Assembly (NCBI RefSeq): GCF_010726765.1 | Contig: NZ_AP022601.1 | Location: 2,666,001-2,730,000 of the forward strand | Direction: 5' to 3' | DNA length: 64,000 nt | Source of the DNA: Mycobacterium gallinarum | GTDB lineage: Bacteria > Actinomycetota > Actinomycetes > Mycobacteriales > Mycobacteriaceae | Part shown: piece after piece, positions 33,776 to 42,684 of the stretch | Layout of the letters: every line of letters begins with the position of its first letter | Position numbering within the stretch: the stretch's first letter is position 1 | Notes under the pieces: model-generated | What the model was told of the DNA's origin: nothing | What the model saw: the letters and a program-made list of their open reading frames with translations, nothing else | Databases searched by the model: none | Made by a program: the position numbers and the translations under genes

Positions 33776-33841
33776 CTTTTGAACGCTTTCCGGGGGTCCG
33801 CGCCTGCGCCGATATCGGCGAAACATAGAGTCCCGCTGACG

Positions 33842-34564
33842 ATGGCCAACTCGCGGTTCACCGACAGCGGCGACGCCCGGATCCACTACCTCGACTCCGG
33901 CGGCGACGACCGTGGCGCTCCCGTGGTCTTCGTGCCCGGCATGACGTGCGTGGCCGAGGACTACGCCGAAGTCCTGTCCCAGTTCGGCCGCAGAACCGTC
34001 GTGATCGACCTGCGGGGCCATGGTCGCAGCAGCGCTCCTGTGAGCGGATATGACGCGACGACCTTGAGCACCGACGTCGGCGCGGTGGTCGACGCCGTCA
34101 CCGACGGACCGGTCCACATGGTGACGTTCTCCCGTGGCACGACCTACGCGCTGACGTGGGCGATCGCGAACTTCGAACGCATTCGCTCCGTAGCGATCGG
34201 CGACTACGTACCCGAGGAGAAGGTGCTGACTCCCGAGATGTCGCGCCGGCTGCTCGCCGGTCGCTGGCGCGGGACGCCGGTGAGCGAGCGGCTCGACGTG
34301 GACGCCGCCAACAAGACGTTTCTCGCCGCGCAGGAGCGGTCGATGTGGGGTCGTCTTGCCCGAGAACAACTTCCGCTGCTCGCCGTTCGCAGCCGCGAAC
34401 GCCTTCTGGTGGGCGATGCCCAGTGGTCGCGATACCGGACGCTGTTCCCGCACGCGCAGTTGGTCGATTTCCCCGACTCGCCCCATGACATCTTTCGGCC
34501 CGACCGCGGCCGATATCCCCGACTGGTGGCCGAACATGCCGACCGCGCCGACGAGGGCCGCTAG
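33842..34564 (+). CDS. Alpha/beta hydrolase
   Basis: 240 residues. The oxyanion region is VVFVPGMT, and the nucleophile is probably S97 in VTFSRGTTYA, a variant of the GxSxG elbow with Thr-Phe before the Ser. The His is likely in FPDSPHDIF and the acid in LLVGDAQ. ATG at 33842 follows a TAGAGT -10-like sequence by ten bases. It is transcribed divergently from the TetR operon across the 26-bp operator, so co-control is likely. Its stop overlaps the convergent SDR stop by four bases. Ester or C-C bond hydrolysis cannot be distinguished. Confidence 0.78.
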   Translation: MANSRFTDSGDARIHYLDSGGDDRGAPVVFVPGMTCVAEDYAEVLSQFGRRTVVIDLRGHGRSSAPVSGYDATTLSTDVGAVVDAVTDGPVHMVTFSRGTTYALTWAIANFERIRSVAIGDYVPEEKVLTPEMSRRLLAGRWRGTPVSERLDVDAANKTFLAAQERSMWGRLAREQLPLLAVRSRERLLVGDAQWSRYRTLFPHAQLVDFPDSPHDIFRPDRGRYPRLVAEHADRADEGR

Positions 34565-35373
34565 TCGGACTTGGGCTTACGCGCGATCACCTTGCCGGCG
34601 GACGTGCCGCCGTCGATCGGTAGGACGGTGCCGGTGACATAGCGTGAGCGGTCGGTGGCGAAGTACAGCGCTGCTTCGGCGACGTCCTCCATCGTGCCCT
34701 CACGCTTGAGCGGCCGATCGTTGCGCATCTGTTCTCGGATCTTCGCCTCGAACTGTTCCAGCTTCTCGAGGTCCTCCCCCGTCGCCGACTTGCGGACGAT
34801 CGCGGTGCGGATGTTGCCGGGCGCGATGGCGTTGACCCGAATCTCGTAGTGGGCCAACTCGATTGCCGCCGACTTGGTGAACTGGATGACGGCGGCCTTC
34901 GATGCCCGGTATGTCATCACACCACCGCCGGCCTGGATGCCGCCGATCGACGTCAGGTTGATGATCGAGCCGCCGCCGTGTTGCGACATGTGTTTGGCGG
35001 CATCGCGCGTTCCCGCCATCACCGCTAGAACGTTGACCGCCATCACCTTGTGGAAGTCGGCGAGATCGTCGTCGAGGAACCGCCGGTGCATCGTGCCCGA
35101 CACCCCAGCATTGTTGACCATGACGTGCAGGCCACCGAAACGGTCGACGGCCGTCGCCACCAGTCCGCTCACCTGATCGACGTCGGACACGTCGGCTTCG
35201 ACAAAGAGGGCGTTGTCCCCGATCTCCGCGGCGAGTGCGGCGCCGCTGTCGGTGTCGACGTCGCCGATCAGTACCTTGGCGCCCTCGGCGGCGAACCGAC
35301 GTGCCAGCCCTTCCCCAAGACCCGACGCGCCCCCGGTGACGATCGCGACCTTGCCGGCCAGTTCGTCCGTCAT
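34561..35373 (-). CDS. Short-chain dehydrogenase/reductase
   Basis: 270 residues of a classical FabG-like SDR: TGGASGLGEGLA, NNAGVSG, Ser in NLTSIGG, and YRASKAA. An Asp in IGDVD indicates NAD preference. It is the last gene of the meta-cleavage operon that starts at 45206; its GTG/ATG region touches the alpha/beta hydrolase stop (four-base overlap). A hydroxyl oxidation late in the pathway, or of a side chain, is likely. Confidence 0.84.
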   Translation of the reverse strand: MTDELAGKVAIVTGGASGLGEGLARRFAAEGAKVLIGDVDTDSGAALAAEIGDNALFVEADVSDVDQVSGLVATAVDRFGGLHVMVNNAGVSGTMHRRFLDDDLADFHKVMAVNVLAVMAGTRDAAKHMSQHGGGSIINLTSIGGIQAGGGVMTYRASKAAVIQFTKSAAIELAHYEIRVNAIAPGNIRTAIVRKSATGEDLEKLEQFEAKIREQMRNDRPLKREGTMEDVAEAALYFATDRSRYVTGTVLPIDGGTSAGKVIARKPKSD

Positions 35374-36209
35374 GTCGCTGCTCCTTCACGCTGCTCGGCC
35401 AGGAACGCCAGCAGCAGGTCGTTGACCGCCGCGGGCTGTTCGATCTGCGGGCAGTGCCCGGTATCGGGGATCACCGCCGAACGCGCGCAGGGGATCTGCG
35501 CGGCAATCTCGGCCGCCCAGCCACGCGGGAGCAGTTTGTCGCCGCCGCCCTCGATGATCAAAGTCGGCACGGTGATCCGGTCGTAGGCCCGTGCGCTCGA
35601 CGGCAGCGGCGGTGGTTCCAACCCGGGCCGGCGAAACCTCGCCGCCGCCAATGCTTCCCACGCACCAGGTGCGATGCTCGACTCGTAGCGTCGCTGTACG
35701 TAGGCCTCGTCGGCCACATACGAGGGGTCGTGAAAGAGGGCTTCAACGATGCGCCGCATGGCTTCTGGCGTGGCGTCATAATCGTAGAGGGCGGCCGAGT
35801 GCTCGTTGCGCTGGATCTCGCCTCCGCCGCAGATCGTCACCATGCTGCGCACAGGCAATACTGGAGACTCGGACGTCGCGTCGACGAACAGGTTGACCGC
35901 GCCCATCGAGTTCCCGACGAAATGCGCGGACTCCACGCCGACCGCCGCGCAGAACCGCGCGATATGCCGAATTCGCATCCCACGACCGTCGTTGAAGTCG
36001 ATGACCTTCGCGGACTCACCGAAACCCAGCATCTCGAGTGCGAGGACGCGATGCTGGTGCGCGAGCGCGGCGACGTTGTTCTCCCACGCGATCTCGGCGT
36101 TGACACCGAACTCACCGCCGTGCAGCAGAATGACCGGATCGCCCTGTCCTGCCTCGAGATAACCCGTGACAAGGCCGTCGACCACAATGGTCTTCCGCAC
36201 TGCGCTCAC
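35370..36209 (-). CDS. Alpha/beta hydrolase (C-C bond hydrolase-like)
   Basis: 279 residues. ILLHGGEFG is the oxyanion motif, GNSMGAVN the nucleophile elbow, EGGGDKLLP holds the acid, and DTGHCPQIEQP the His. These features are typical of meta-cleavage product hydrolases (MhpC/BphD/HsaD-like) as well as esterases. GTG start overlaps the flavin reductase stop as GTGA. It is the second alpha/beta hydrolase in this operon (the other is at 44325), so one may cleave the ring-fission product and the other an ester or thioester. Confidence 0.82.
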   Translation of the reverse strand: MSAVRKTIVVDGLVTGYLEAGQGDPVILLHGGEFGVNAEIAWENNVAALAHQHRVLALEMLGFGESAKVIDFNDGRGMRIRHIARFCAAVGVESAHFVGNSMGAVNLFVDATSESPVLPVRSMVTICGGGEIQRNEHSAALYDYDATPEAMRRIVEALFHDPSYVADEAYVQRRYESSIAPGAWEALAAARFRRPGLEPPPLPSSARAYDRITVPTLIIEGGGDKLLPRGWAAEIAAQIPCARSAVIPDTGHCPQIEQPAAVNDLLLAFLAEQREGAAT

Positions 36210-36796
36210 GTGGTTTCCCACGCGGTCTGCGCGAAGGTGAGCACCTGGGTGGCCAGCATGTCGAGTTGGTCGCACACCGACGTGTCGGTCAACTCCCCTG
36301 CGTCGTCCCAGATCTTGTCGGCGGAGTTGATCGCCACACCGAGCGGTGTCGGCCAGGCCCGCAGTGCGTGTCCGATGGAACGCAGCTGGCCCAGGGTGCC
36401 CACTGCCGCCTGCCAGCCGTAGGCGCAACTGATGCAACCCCACGGCGTGTTGTCCAGGTAGACGCGCGGATCCTCTCGGAGATCTTCGATGTAGTCGAGC
36501 GCGTTCTTGACCAAACCCGATATCGCACCGTGGTATCCCGGCGACCCGACGACGACGGCGTCGGCGTCGCGCAGGGCCTTGACCAGTTCGAGCGCCTTGG
36601 GGGTGCGCTCCAGCTCGTGTGGTGCGTACATCGGGAGGTCGAGGTCAGGCCCGCTGAAGAAGCGGGTGCGTCCGCCCTGGCGTTCGACCGATGCCAGGCA
36701 GTAGCGAATCGCCCGCTCGGTCGATGAGTTGGCGCGAAGCGTTCCGCCAAGACCGACGATCAGCGGCGCTCCGCCGGTGGTTGTGCTTGCGGTCAT
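36206..36796 (-). CDS. NADPH-dependent FMN reductase
   Basis: 196 residues of the flavodoxin-like fold: GGTLRANSST binds flavin phosphate, and GSPGYHGAISGLVKNALDYI is the family signature. It reduces FMN with NAD(P)H and would feed reduced flavin to a flavin-dependent monooxygenase. The LLM oxidoreductase at 38623 in the same operon is the natural partner. The ATG at 36796 is preferred because AGGTGGGAG precedes it; a GTG at 36805 is the alternative. Confidence 0.86.
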   Translation of the reverse strand: MTASTTTGGAPLIVGLGGTLRANSSTERAIRYCLASVERQGGRTRFFSGPDLDLPMYAPHELERTPKALELVKALRDADAVVVGSPGYHGAISGLVKNALDYIEDLREDPRVYLDNTPWGCISCAYGWQAAVGTLGQLRSIGHALRAWPTPLGVAINSADKIWDDAGELTDTSVCDQLDMLATQVLTFAQTAWETT

Positions 36797-36805
36797 GACT
36801 CCCAC

Positions 36806-37795
36806 CTACTTGATTGCGATCGGGTTCACGGGCGATCCGACAGCGCCGGTCACCCTCAGAGGAGGTGCGATGAGCTGGAACTCGTAGACTCCGTCGGCGG
36901 CGCAGTCCTCCGCCAAGGCCGTCAGATCCCAGTACTCGCCGAGCATCAACCCCATGTCACGCAGACACAGCATGTGCATCGGCAGGAAACAACCGTCGAC
37001 GCCGGGGACCGGGTTCTCCACCATCAGGTTGTCGGCCGCGACCGCCGCGACTTCGTGATCGTGCAGCCACGACGCGCAGGTCCAGTCCAGGCCCGCACCG
37101 GGTTCGGCACCGTCACGGGTTTCGAGAAATCGTGCCCACCAACCGGTTCTGACCAGGACGATGTCACCGCGTTCGACGGTGACACCCTGCTGCCGGGCGG
37201 CCTCGTCGAGTTCGGCGGGGGTGATCGGGTCACCCATTTCACAAAACGTTTCAACGCCGCGCAGGCGCACGATGTCGAGCAGCACGCCGCGGGACGCGAT
37301 GCCCCTGCCGTCGACCTTGTCAATACCGCAGTGGAAGGCGCCGAGGCTGGTGACCGAACTCGCCGGGAATCCGTTGTACAGCTTGTCCTCGTAGTAGACG
37401 TGCGATAGCGCATCCCACTGGGTCGCGGCCTGCAGCGGCATGATGATGACGTCGTCGTTGAAACGCATCGGGCCGCTGGTCCAGTACTCGCTCAGCTGCA
37501 TCGCGGCGGGATTCTTCAGCCAGGGCGGACCGTACTCGGCCAGGGTGCTCGCATCGCCGCCGTCGATCGTCATCACATGTAACGGGTTCTGCCGGAAGTG
37601 GAATGCGCCCTGTGGCCCGGATGATCCGAAATCGACACCGAGCGGAAAAAGCTTGCCGTGTCGGACCAAACCGGCGGCCTGGGCGATCTTCTCCGCGGTG
37701 ATGAAGTTGAGCGTGCCGATTTCGTCGTCGTCGCCCCAACGCCCCCAGTTGCGGACGTCGTCGGCGACCCGCCGGAAGTCGGTCATGCTGGCCAT
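36806..37795 (-). CDS. Cyclase family protein (kynurenine formamidase-like hydrolase)
   Basis: 329 residues of the Cyclase family (PF04199-type). The metal-binding motif region reads LQAATQWDALSHVYY, a variant of HxGTHxDxxxH. Other conserved stretches are GDIVLVRTGW and ADNLMVE. Family members hydrolyse amide or lactone-like bonds, for example N-formylkynurenine and isatin. The first His of the usual motif is Gln here. Placed in the meta-cleavage operon, it may open a lactone or hydrolyse a ring-fission product. The next gene upstream is an SDR with a ten-base gap. Confidence 0.82.
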   Translation of the reverse strand: MASMTDFRRVADDVRNWGRWGDDDEIGTLNFITAEKIAQAAGLVRHGKLFPLGVDFGSSGPQGAFHFRQNPLHVMTIDGGDASTLAEYGPPWLKNPAAMQLSEYWTSGPMRFNDDVIIMPLQAATQWDALSHVYYEDKLYNGFPASSVTSLGAFHCGIDKVDGRGIASRGVLLDIVRLRGVETFCEMGDPITPAELDEAARQQGVTVERGDIVLVRTGWWARFLETRDGAEPGAGLDWTCASWLHDHEVAAVAADNLMVENPVPGVDGCFLPMHMLCLRDMGLMLGEYWDLTALAEDCAADGVYEFQLIAPPLRVTGAVGSPVNPIAIK

Positions 37796-37805
37796 AGTTC
37801 GCCCC

Positions 37806-38618
37806 TCATCGTCGCGTCACCGATCCCGCCAGGTCTGTCTCACCGGTCGTGCCGCCGTCCACCCAGATCACCTGTCCGGTGATGTAACTGGCCGCCGTGC
37901 TGTTCAGGAAGACCAGCACGCTGGCCTGTTCTTCGGGCGTGGCCGCGCGACCCAACGGCGTGTGGAAGGAGTCAAGGAACTCCTGGCCATACGCCGAACG
38001 CAATTGGTCGAGAATCGGGGTGTCCGTGACGCCGGGTGCGGTGCAGTTGATCCGGATTCCCTTGGCGCCCAGCGCCGCGACATTGGCCATCCCGTACAGG
38101 ATGATCGCCTCCTTGGACAGCCGGTAGCCCCCTCGGTCAGCGACTGCCTGCTGATGGCGCTCACACCATTCGATTCCCTCGGCCATCGTCTCAGTGTCGA
38201 CCAGGCCCGCCGTCACCGCGGCGTTCTCCCGATAGGCCGAAGCCGCCAACGACGACACACAGGCGATGGCGGACCCCGATGGCATCGAGGGCACCAGCGC
38301 CTCGGTGAATCGCCGCGTACCCAGGAAGTTGATGGTGACCACCCGCAGGGGATCACGGATACCCGAAGACACCCCAGCGATATTGAACAGGGCGTCGACG
38401 TGACCGCCGATCGCCGCCGCCGCCTCGTCGATCGATTCCGGGTCGTGAAGATCGAGCGAGATGAACTCGCCGATGTCGAACTCTGGCGGCCGGATGTCGA
38501 GGCCGATCACCTCGGCACCGAGACCGGCGAGCTGGCGCGCCACCTCGGCGCCGATACCCGAAGCACATCCGGTGACGACGACCCGGCGGCCGTCGTAACG
38601 CCACAGCTCGTCAGTCAC
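37806..38618 (-). CDS. Short-chain dehydrogenase/reductase (3-alpha-HSD-like)
   Basis: 270 residues. Cofactor motif TGCASGIGAEVA, the N-A-G variant FNIAGV, Ser in CVSSLAA, and YRLSKEA. The insertion between the Ser and Tyr motifs (TAGLVDTETMAEGIEWCERH) resembles 3-alpha-hydroxysteroid dehydrogenase-like SDRs. In an operon with a KstD-like enzyme, oxidation of a ring hydroxyl to a ketone is a reasonable role. Asp in GLDIR indicates NAD use. Confidence 0.84.
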   Translation of the reverse strand: MTDELWRYDGRRVVVTGCASGIGAEVARQLAGLGAEVIGLDIRPPEFDIGEFISLDLHDPESIDEAAAAIGGHVDALFNIAGVSSGIRDPLRVVTINFLGTRRFTEALVPSMPSGSAIACVSSLAASAYRENAAVTAGLVDTETMAEGIEWCERHQQAVADRGGYRLSKEAIILYGMANVAALGAKGIRINCTAPGVTDTPILDQLRSAYGQEFLDSFHTPLGRAATPEEQASVLVFLNSTAASYITGQVIWVDGGTTGETDLAGSVTRR

Positions 38619-38622
38619 CGAA

Positions 38623-39981
38623 TCAACTCTTATCAGCTCCGGTCACGCCACTCCTCGCGTCCGCGGCAGGGTTCCTGCTCGCCCACCCCTCGCCCGCCTT
38701 GAGTTTCGCCGCCGCCGCCTCGATACCGGCGTTCATCTCATCCATCGCCAGCGACACCTCGTTGGCGGTGTAGTTCTCGCGACCGGTGGGCAGACCACCG
38801 AAGGCGTAGGTCTCGTCGAACAGCGGTGCCTTCGACTTGGGTCTGCGTGCCTCGGCCTTCGCGATGACGGGCTCGAGTCGCTTGGCCTTTTCGGCCCTGG
38901 CCTTCTCGTCGCGCTCGATGAACTCGGGCAGGACCTCCTTACCCATCAGCTCGATGGACTCCATCGTCTCCTCGTGCCGACGCGGCGTGAGGAGCAGGAT
39001 CAGTTCGTCGACACCGCTTTCCTCGTAGCCGCGCAGGAATTCGCGCACCGTCGCCGGGCTGCCGATCGGGCCGCGGTCCGGGCCGTAGACGATGCTCGGA
39101 TCCTTTTCGATCTCCTCGAGGTGACGTTCCCACACACCGGTCCGGCCCGGGGTGTGCATGCCGGTCATGTAGTAGTGCATGATCCCGAACGCGAAGAAGC
39201 CGCCGCCCTTTCCGAGCCGCTCGATGGCCTGTTCGTCGGTCTTGGCGACCATCATCGACAGGTCACCCCCGATCGCGAGGATGTTGGGGTTCATCTGCGG
39301 TGTGACCGGTACGGCGCTCTCTTCGAACTCCTTGTAATATCCATTGACACGCTCGGTCAGCGGGCCGGGACCGGTGTATGCGAAACTCAGTGCACCGAGG
39401 CCCTTTTGGGCGGCCATCGATACCGAGGCGGGGCGCGTGCAGGCGACCCAGACCGGCGGGTGCGGCTTCTGCAACGGCTTGGGAACGACGTTACGCGGTG
39501 GCATCTCGACGTGCTGGCCCTTGAAACCGGTGAACGGCTCCTCGGTCATGCAGCGGATCGAGACCTCGAGGGCCTCCTCCCACATCGCACGCTTGTCGGC
39601 CGGATCGATGCCGAACCCGCCGAGCTCACCCACCGAAGACGACTCGCCGGTGCCGAACTCGACCCGCCCGTTGGAAAGCAGGTCGAGGGTGGCGACGCGC
39701 TCCGCCACCCGCGCGGGATGGTTGACCGCCGGCGGCAGGTGCATGATGCCGAAGCCGAGGCGAATGTCCTTGGTGCGCTGACTCGCCGCCGACAGGAAGA
39801 TCTCGGGTGCAGTGGAGTGGCAGTACTCCTCGAGGAAGTGGTGCTCGGTCAGCCACACCGTGGAGAAGCCGGCCTTGTCGGCCGCCTCCACCTCGTCGAG
39901 CCCGTCCTGGAAAAGCTTGTGCTCGTCGTCGTCACTCCACGGCCGCGGCAGCGGGAATTCATAGAACAGCGAGATCTTCAT
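38623..39981 (-). CDS. LLM class flavin-dependent monooxygenase/oxidoreductase
   Basis: 452 residues, a bacterial luciferase-like TIM barrel: KISLFYEFPLPRPW at the start, FSTVWLTEHHFLEEY, and GFGIMHLPPAVNHPARVAERVATLD are characteristic. A C-terminal extension of about 80 residues is Lys/Ala/Glu-rich. It would use reduced FMN (from the reductase at 36206) or F420 with O2 to oxygenate a substrate. The tandem context favours the FMN two-component type. It is preceded by the KstD-like flavoprotein by four bases. Confidence 0.85.
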   Translation of the reverse strand: MKISLFYEFPLPRPWSDDDEHKLFQDGLDEVEAADKAGFSTVWLTEHHFLEEYCHSTAPEIFLSAASQRTKDIRLGFGIMHLPPAVNHPARVAERVATLDLLSNGRVEFGTGESSSVGELGGFGIDPADKRAMWEEALEVSIRCMTEEPFTGFKGQHVEMPPRNVVPKPLQKPHPPVWVACTRPASVSMAAQKGLGALSFAYTGPGPLTERVNGYYKEFEESAVPVTPQMNPNILAIGGDLSMMVAKTDEQAIERLGKGGGFFAFGIMHYYMTGMHTPGRTGVWERHLEEIEKDPSIVYGPDRGPIGSPATVREFLRGYEESGVDELILLLTPRRHEETMESIELMGKEVLPEFIERDEKARAEKAKRLEPVIAKAEARRPKSKAPLFDETYAFGGLPTGRENYTANEVSLAMDEMNAGIEAAAAKLKAGEGWASRNPAADARSGVTGADKS

Positions 39982-39985
39982 TTCG

Positions 39986-41734
39986 TTACCTTTCGATCTT
40001 GAGTGTCGAACCGGTCTGAGGCCCAGACTGAAGAGCGTTGTCGGGCAACTGGTCTGCGATGTGCTTGGCGGCCACGTAGCCGAAGGTCATGGCCGGCCCG
40101 ATGGTCGCGCCCGCACCGGCATAGCTGCGTCCCATCACCGCGGCCGACGTATTGCCGACGGCGTACAACCCCTTCACGAAGCTGTCATCGGAGCGGAGCA
40201 CGCGCGCGTACTCGTCGGTGCGCAGCCCACCCGAGGTGCCGAGGTCGCCGAGGATGATCTGGAACGCGTAGTACGGCGGCTTGCCCAGCGGATACAGGTT
40301 GGGGTTGGGCAGCGTCGGGTCGCCGTAGTAGTTGTCGTAGGCGGAATCCCCGCGGTTGAAGTCGTCGTCGTGACCCTTGCGGGCCAACTCGTTGAAGCGA
40401 TCGGCGGTGGCGCGTAGCTGTGCAGGGGGTGCGCCGATCTTGGTCGCGAGCTCCTCGAAGCTGTTGGCCTCCAGCACGACTCCGGACTCCAGCCATGCCT
40501 TGGGTACCTTCCACCCCGTGGGCACCGGCGCGAACGGCACCTTCGGGATGGGCAGATGGCCACCGACGACATAGCGATGGAACGAACGGATGTCGGTGAC
40601 GAGCCAGCACGGGATGTGCGCGACGCCGGAGTTGTGTCCTTCGATCATCGCGTGCGCGAAGTCCATGTAGGGCGCCGCCTCGTTGATGAACCTCTTACCC
40701 TCGCCATTGACCACGAACTGTGACGGCATCATTCGCTCGTTGAGCATGAACTGGAGCCTGCCGTCGGGCCAGCACATGGCGGGGAACCACCACGCCTCGT
40801 CGAGCAGGTCGGTCGAGCCACCGACCTTCTCCCCCGCCCTGATCCCGTCACCCATCGACGCGGGATTACCGAAGCTCCAGTCCTTCTCGAGAACCGGCAG
40901 ATGCTGCCTGCGCCACTCCATGTCGTGGTCGAAGCCGCCCGCGGCAAGGATGACACCGTGCCGCGCGCCGATGCGCTGAGCTTGCCCGTTGCGCTCGACC
41001 ACCGCACCGGTAACCGTTCCGTCGACGTCGGTGATCAGCTCGGTCATCGGTGCGCTCAGCCAGAGCGGGATGTCGTGTTCCTTGAGCGCCAGACGCATCC
41101 TGGCCGCCAGCGATTGGCCGATCGCGGCCATCCGGTCACCGAAGACCCGAGCGCGAAACATCCGCCAGATGAGCTTCACCAGCACGGCCTTTCCGCGCCA
41201 GTTCTGTCGCACCTGATAGAACAGCCGAAGATCTTTGGGGGCGAACCAGATCCCCTTGGGCGCCAGGGCCAACGGCCGCAGCAGATTCTGCTCCTCGTCA
41301 CCGAGCTCGCGCAGGTCGATCGCGGGGACGTTGATGGTGCTGCCCAACTCCGAGCCGCCGGGCAATTCGGGGTAGTAATCGGCGTACCCGGGCTTCCAAA
41401 CGAATTCGAACCACCGGCTGTGCCGCTCGAGGAACTCCATCATCTCCGGCGCGCTGTCGACGTACGCGCGCAGTCGCGCGTCGCTGACCAGGCCGCTGGT
41501 GATCCGCTGCAGGTATTCGAAGACACCATCGGGGTCGGGAACATAGCCGGCTTCGCGTTGCGACGGCGCTCCCGGCACCCAGATACCGCCGCCCGAGAGC
41601 GCGGTGGAACCACCGAACTGCGGGGACTTCTCGACGACGAGCGTGTCGAGGCCGAACGCATCGGCGGCCAGTGCCGCGGTCATTCCGCCGCCACCGGAGC
41701 CGATGACGAGCACATCGACCGTGTGGTCGAACAT
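39986..41734 (-). CDS. KstD-like FAD-dependent dehydrogenase
   Basis: 582 residues of the 3-ketosteroid delta-1-dehydrogenase / fumarate-reductase flavoprotein family. The FAD motif is LVIGSGGGGMTAALA and the following GGSTALSGGGIWVPG matches KstD closely. The C-terminal PPYYAFQIILGDLGTSGG and GRSYAGAGATIGPAM motifs also match. Expected reaction is introduction of a double bond next to a ring ketone, which leads to ring aromatisation or opening. ATG is 41734; a GTG at 41743 overlaps the upstream stop and is the alternative. The neighbouring aromatic-ring enzymes suggest that the product is a phenol-like ring. A second KstD-like gene lies at 46083. Confidence 0.85.
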   Translation of the reverse strand: MFDHTVDVLVIGSGGGGMTAALAADAFGLDTLVVEKSPQFGGSTALSGGGIWVPGAPSQREAGYVPDPDGVFEYLQRITSGLVSDARLRAYVDSAPEMMEFLERHSRWFEFVWKPGYADYYPELPGGSELGSTINVPAIDLRELGDEEQNLLRPLALAPKGIWFAPKDLRLFYQVRQNWRGKAVLVKLIWRMFRARVFGDRMAAIGQSLAARMRLALKEHDIPLWLSAPMTELITDVDGTVTGAVVERNGQAQRIGARHGVILAAGGFDHDMEWRRQHLPVLEKDWSFGNPASMGDGIRAGEKVGGSTDLLDEAWWFPAMCWPDGRLQFMLNERMMPSQFVVNGEGKRFINEAAPYMDFAHAMIEGHNSGVAHIPCWLVTDIRSFHRYVVGGHLPIPKVPFAPVPTGWKVPKAWLESGVVLEANSFEELATKIGAPPAQLRATADRFNELARKGHDDDFNRGDSAYDNYYGDPTLPNPNLYPLGKPPYYAFQIILGDLGTSGGLRTDEYARVLRSDDSFVKGLYAVGNTSAAVMGRSYAGAGATIGPAMTFGYVAAKHIADQLPDNALQSGPQTGSTLKIER

Positions 41735-41739
41735 AGTGG

Positions 41740-42684
41740 TCACGACTTGCACACCGCCGTCCTGATGGCGAACCCGGCGATGAGTTCCGGTGCCGCGCGA
41801 TAGAACCGGTGGCCCGTCTCGTACCGGCCGTGCGCCGCCAGCGCAGCGAACGCGGCGATCCACGTACGGATTTCGTGTGCCGAATGACCGGCCTGCTGCT
41901 CGATCCAGCCGTTCGACCACGCGTCCACCTCGTCGAGGCGATTCGAGTCGACCAGGTCGAGAAATGCCTGATCCCATTCGGGGTTCAGTGGCTGCAGCGG
42001 GCTGTCGCCGTGCGCGAACGCCTGCGCCGCGTCCATCACCGCCACCTGTCGTGCCTGCCGCTGTTCCGGCGTCATCGGTTCCCCACCGACGATGCGCGCG
42101 AGCGCGGCGGGCGGTGCGGTGGCCAGCGTCGGAACCGGCGGATCGTGCGACAAGCCACCGGAACCCACGACGAGCACCCGCTTGCCCAAGGTGGCCAAGA
42201 AGGTGCCGACGGCGGCACCGAGTGCCCGCACCCTGCGAAGCGGCCCGAGCGGGGTGGCGACCGAGTTGATGAAGATCGGGATCACCGGTCGCGACGTCGC
42301 GTCACCGAAAAGCTTCTCCAGCGGTTGCACCGTTCCGTGGTCGACGTCCATGCCGGCCGAAAGCGCCACGTCCACACCAGATTCGAGAACCGCACGCGCG
42401 CAGGCGTCTGCGATGTCCCCGGGAACATTCAACGGGCCGGCATAGGTGCCGTAGTCGCCGACACCCTGGGCTGCGGTACCGATGCAGAACGGGGGCATCG
42501 TCCGGTAGAAGAAGCCGTTGTAGTGGTCTGGCGAGAAGACCACGACCAGTTCGGGGTCGAAGTCCGCCACGAAACCTTGCGCGGCTGCCAGTGCGGACTC
42601 GACGTCGTCAAGGAGATCCCGCGACGGTCCCGGAAGGTTCAGTAGCGGACTGTGCGACATGCAACACAGGGCCAGTTTCGCCAT
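41740..42684 (-). CDS. mhpB: Type III extradiol ring-cleavage dioxygenase (MhpB-like)
   Basis: 314 residues, equal in length to MhpB. SHSPLL begins the LigB-superfamily fold. His116 in VDHGTVQ and His180 in GLSHDPPVP correspond to the conserved H115 and H179 of E. coli MhpB, both needed for catalysis. It cleaves a 3-substituted catechol next to the hydroxyls with Fe(II) and O2. Its start lies 77 bases inside the monooxygenase gene, a long overlap, but the N-terminal SHSPL motif supports that start. It lies between MhpA-like and KstD-like genes. Confidence 0.9.
   Translation of the reverse strand: MAKLALCCMSHSPLLNLPGPSRDLLDDVESALAAAQGFVADFDPELVVVFSPDHYNGFFYRTMPPFCIGTAAQGVGDYGTYAGPLNVPGDIADACARAVLESGVDVALSAGMDVDHGTVQPLEKLFGDATSRPVIPIFINSVATPLGPLRRVRALGAAVGTFLATLGKRVLVVGSGGLSHDPPVPTLATAPPAALARIVGGEPMTPEQRQARQVAVMDAAQAFAHGDSPLQPLNPEWDQAFLDLVDSNRLDEVDAWSNGWIEQQAGHSAHEIRTWIAAFAALAAHGRYETGHRFYRAAPELIAGFAIRTAVCKS

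Noticed and set aside
33779..33841. Upstream start for the alpha/beta hydrolase
   Set aside because: It would begin inside the region next to the operator and add residues with no family match; the ATG at 33842 follows a -10-like sequence.
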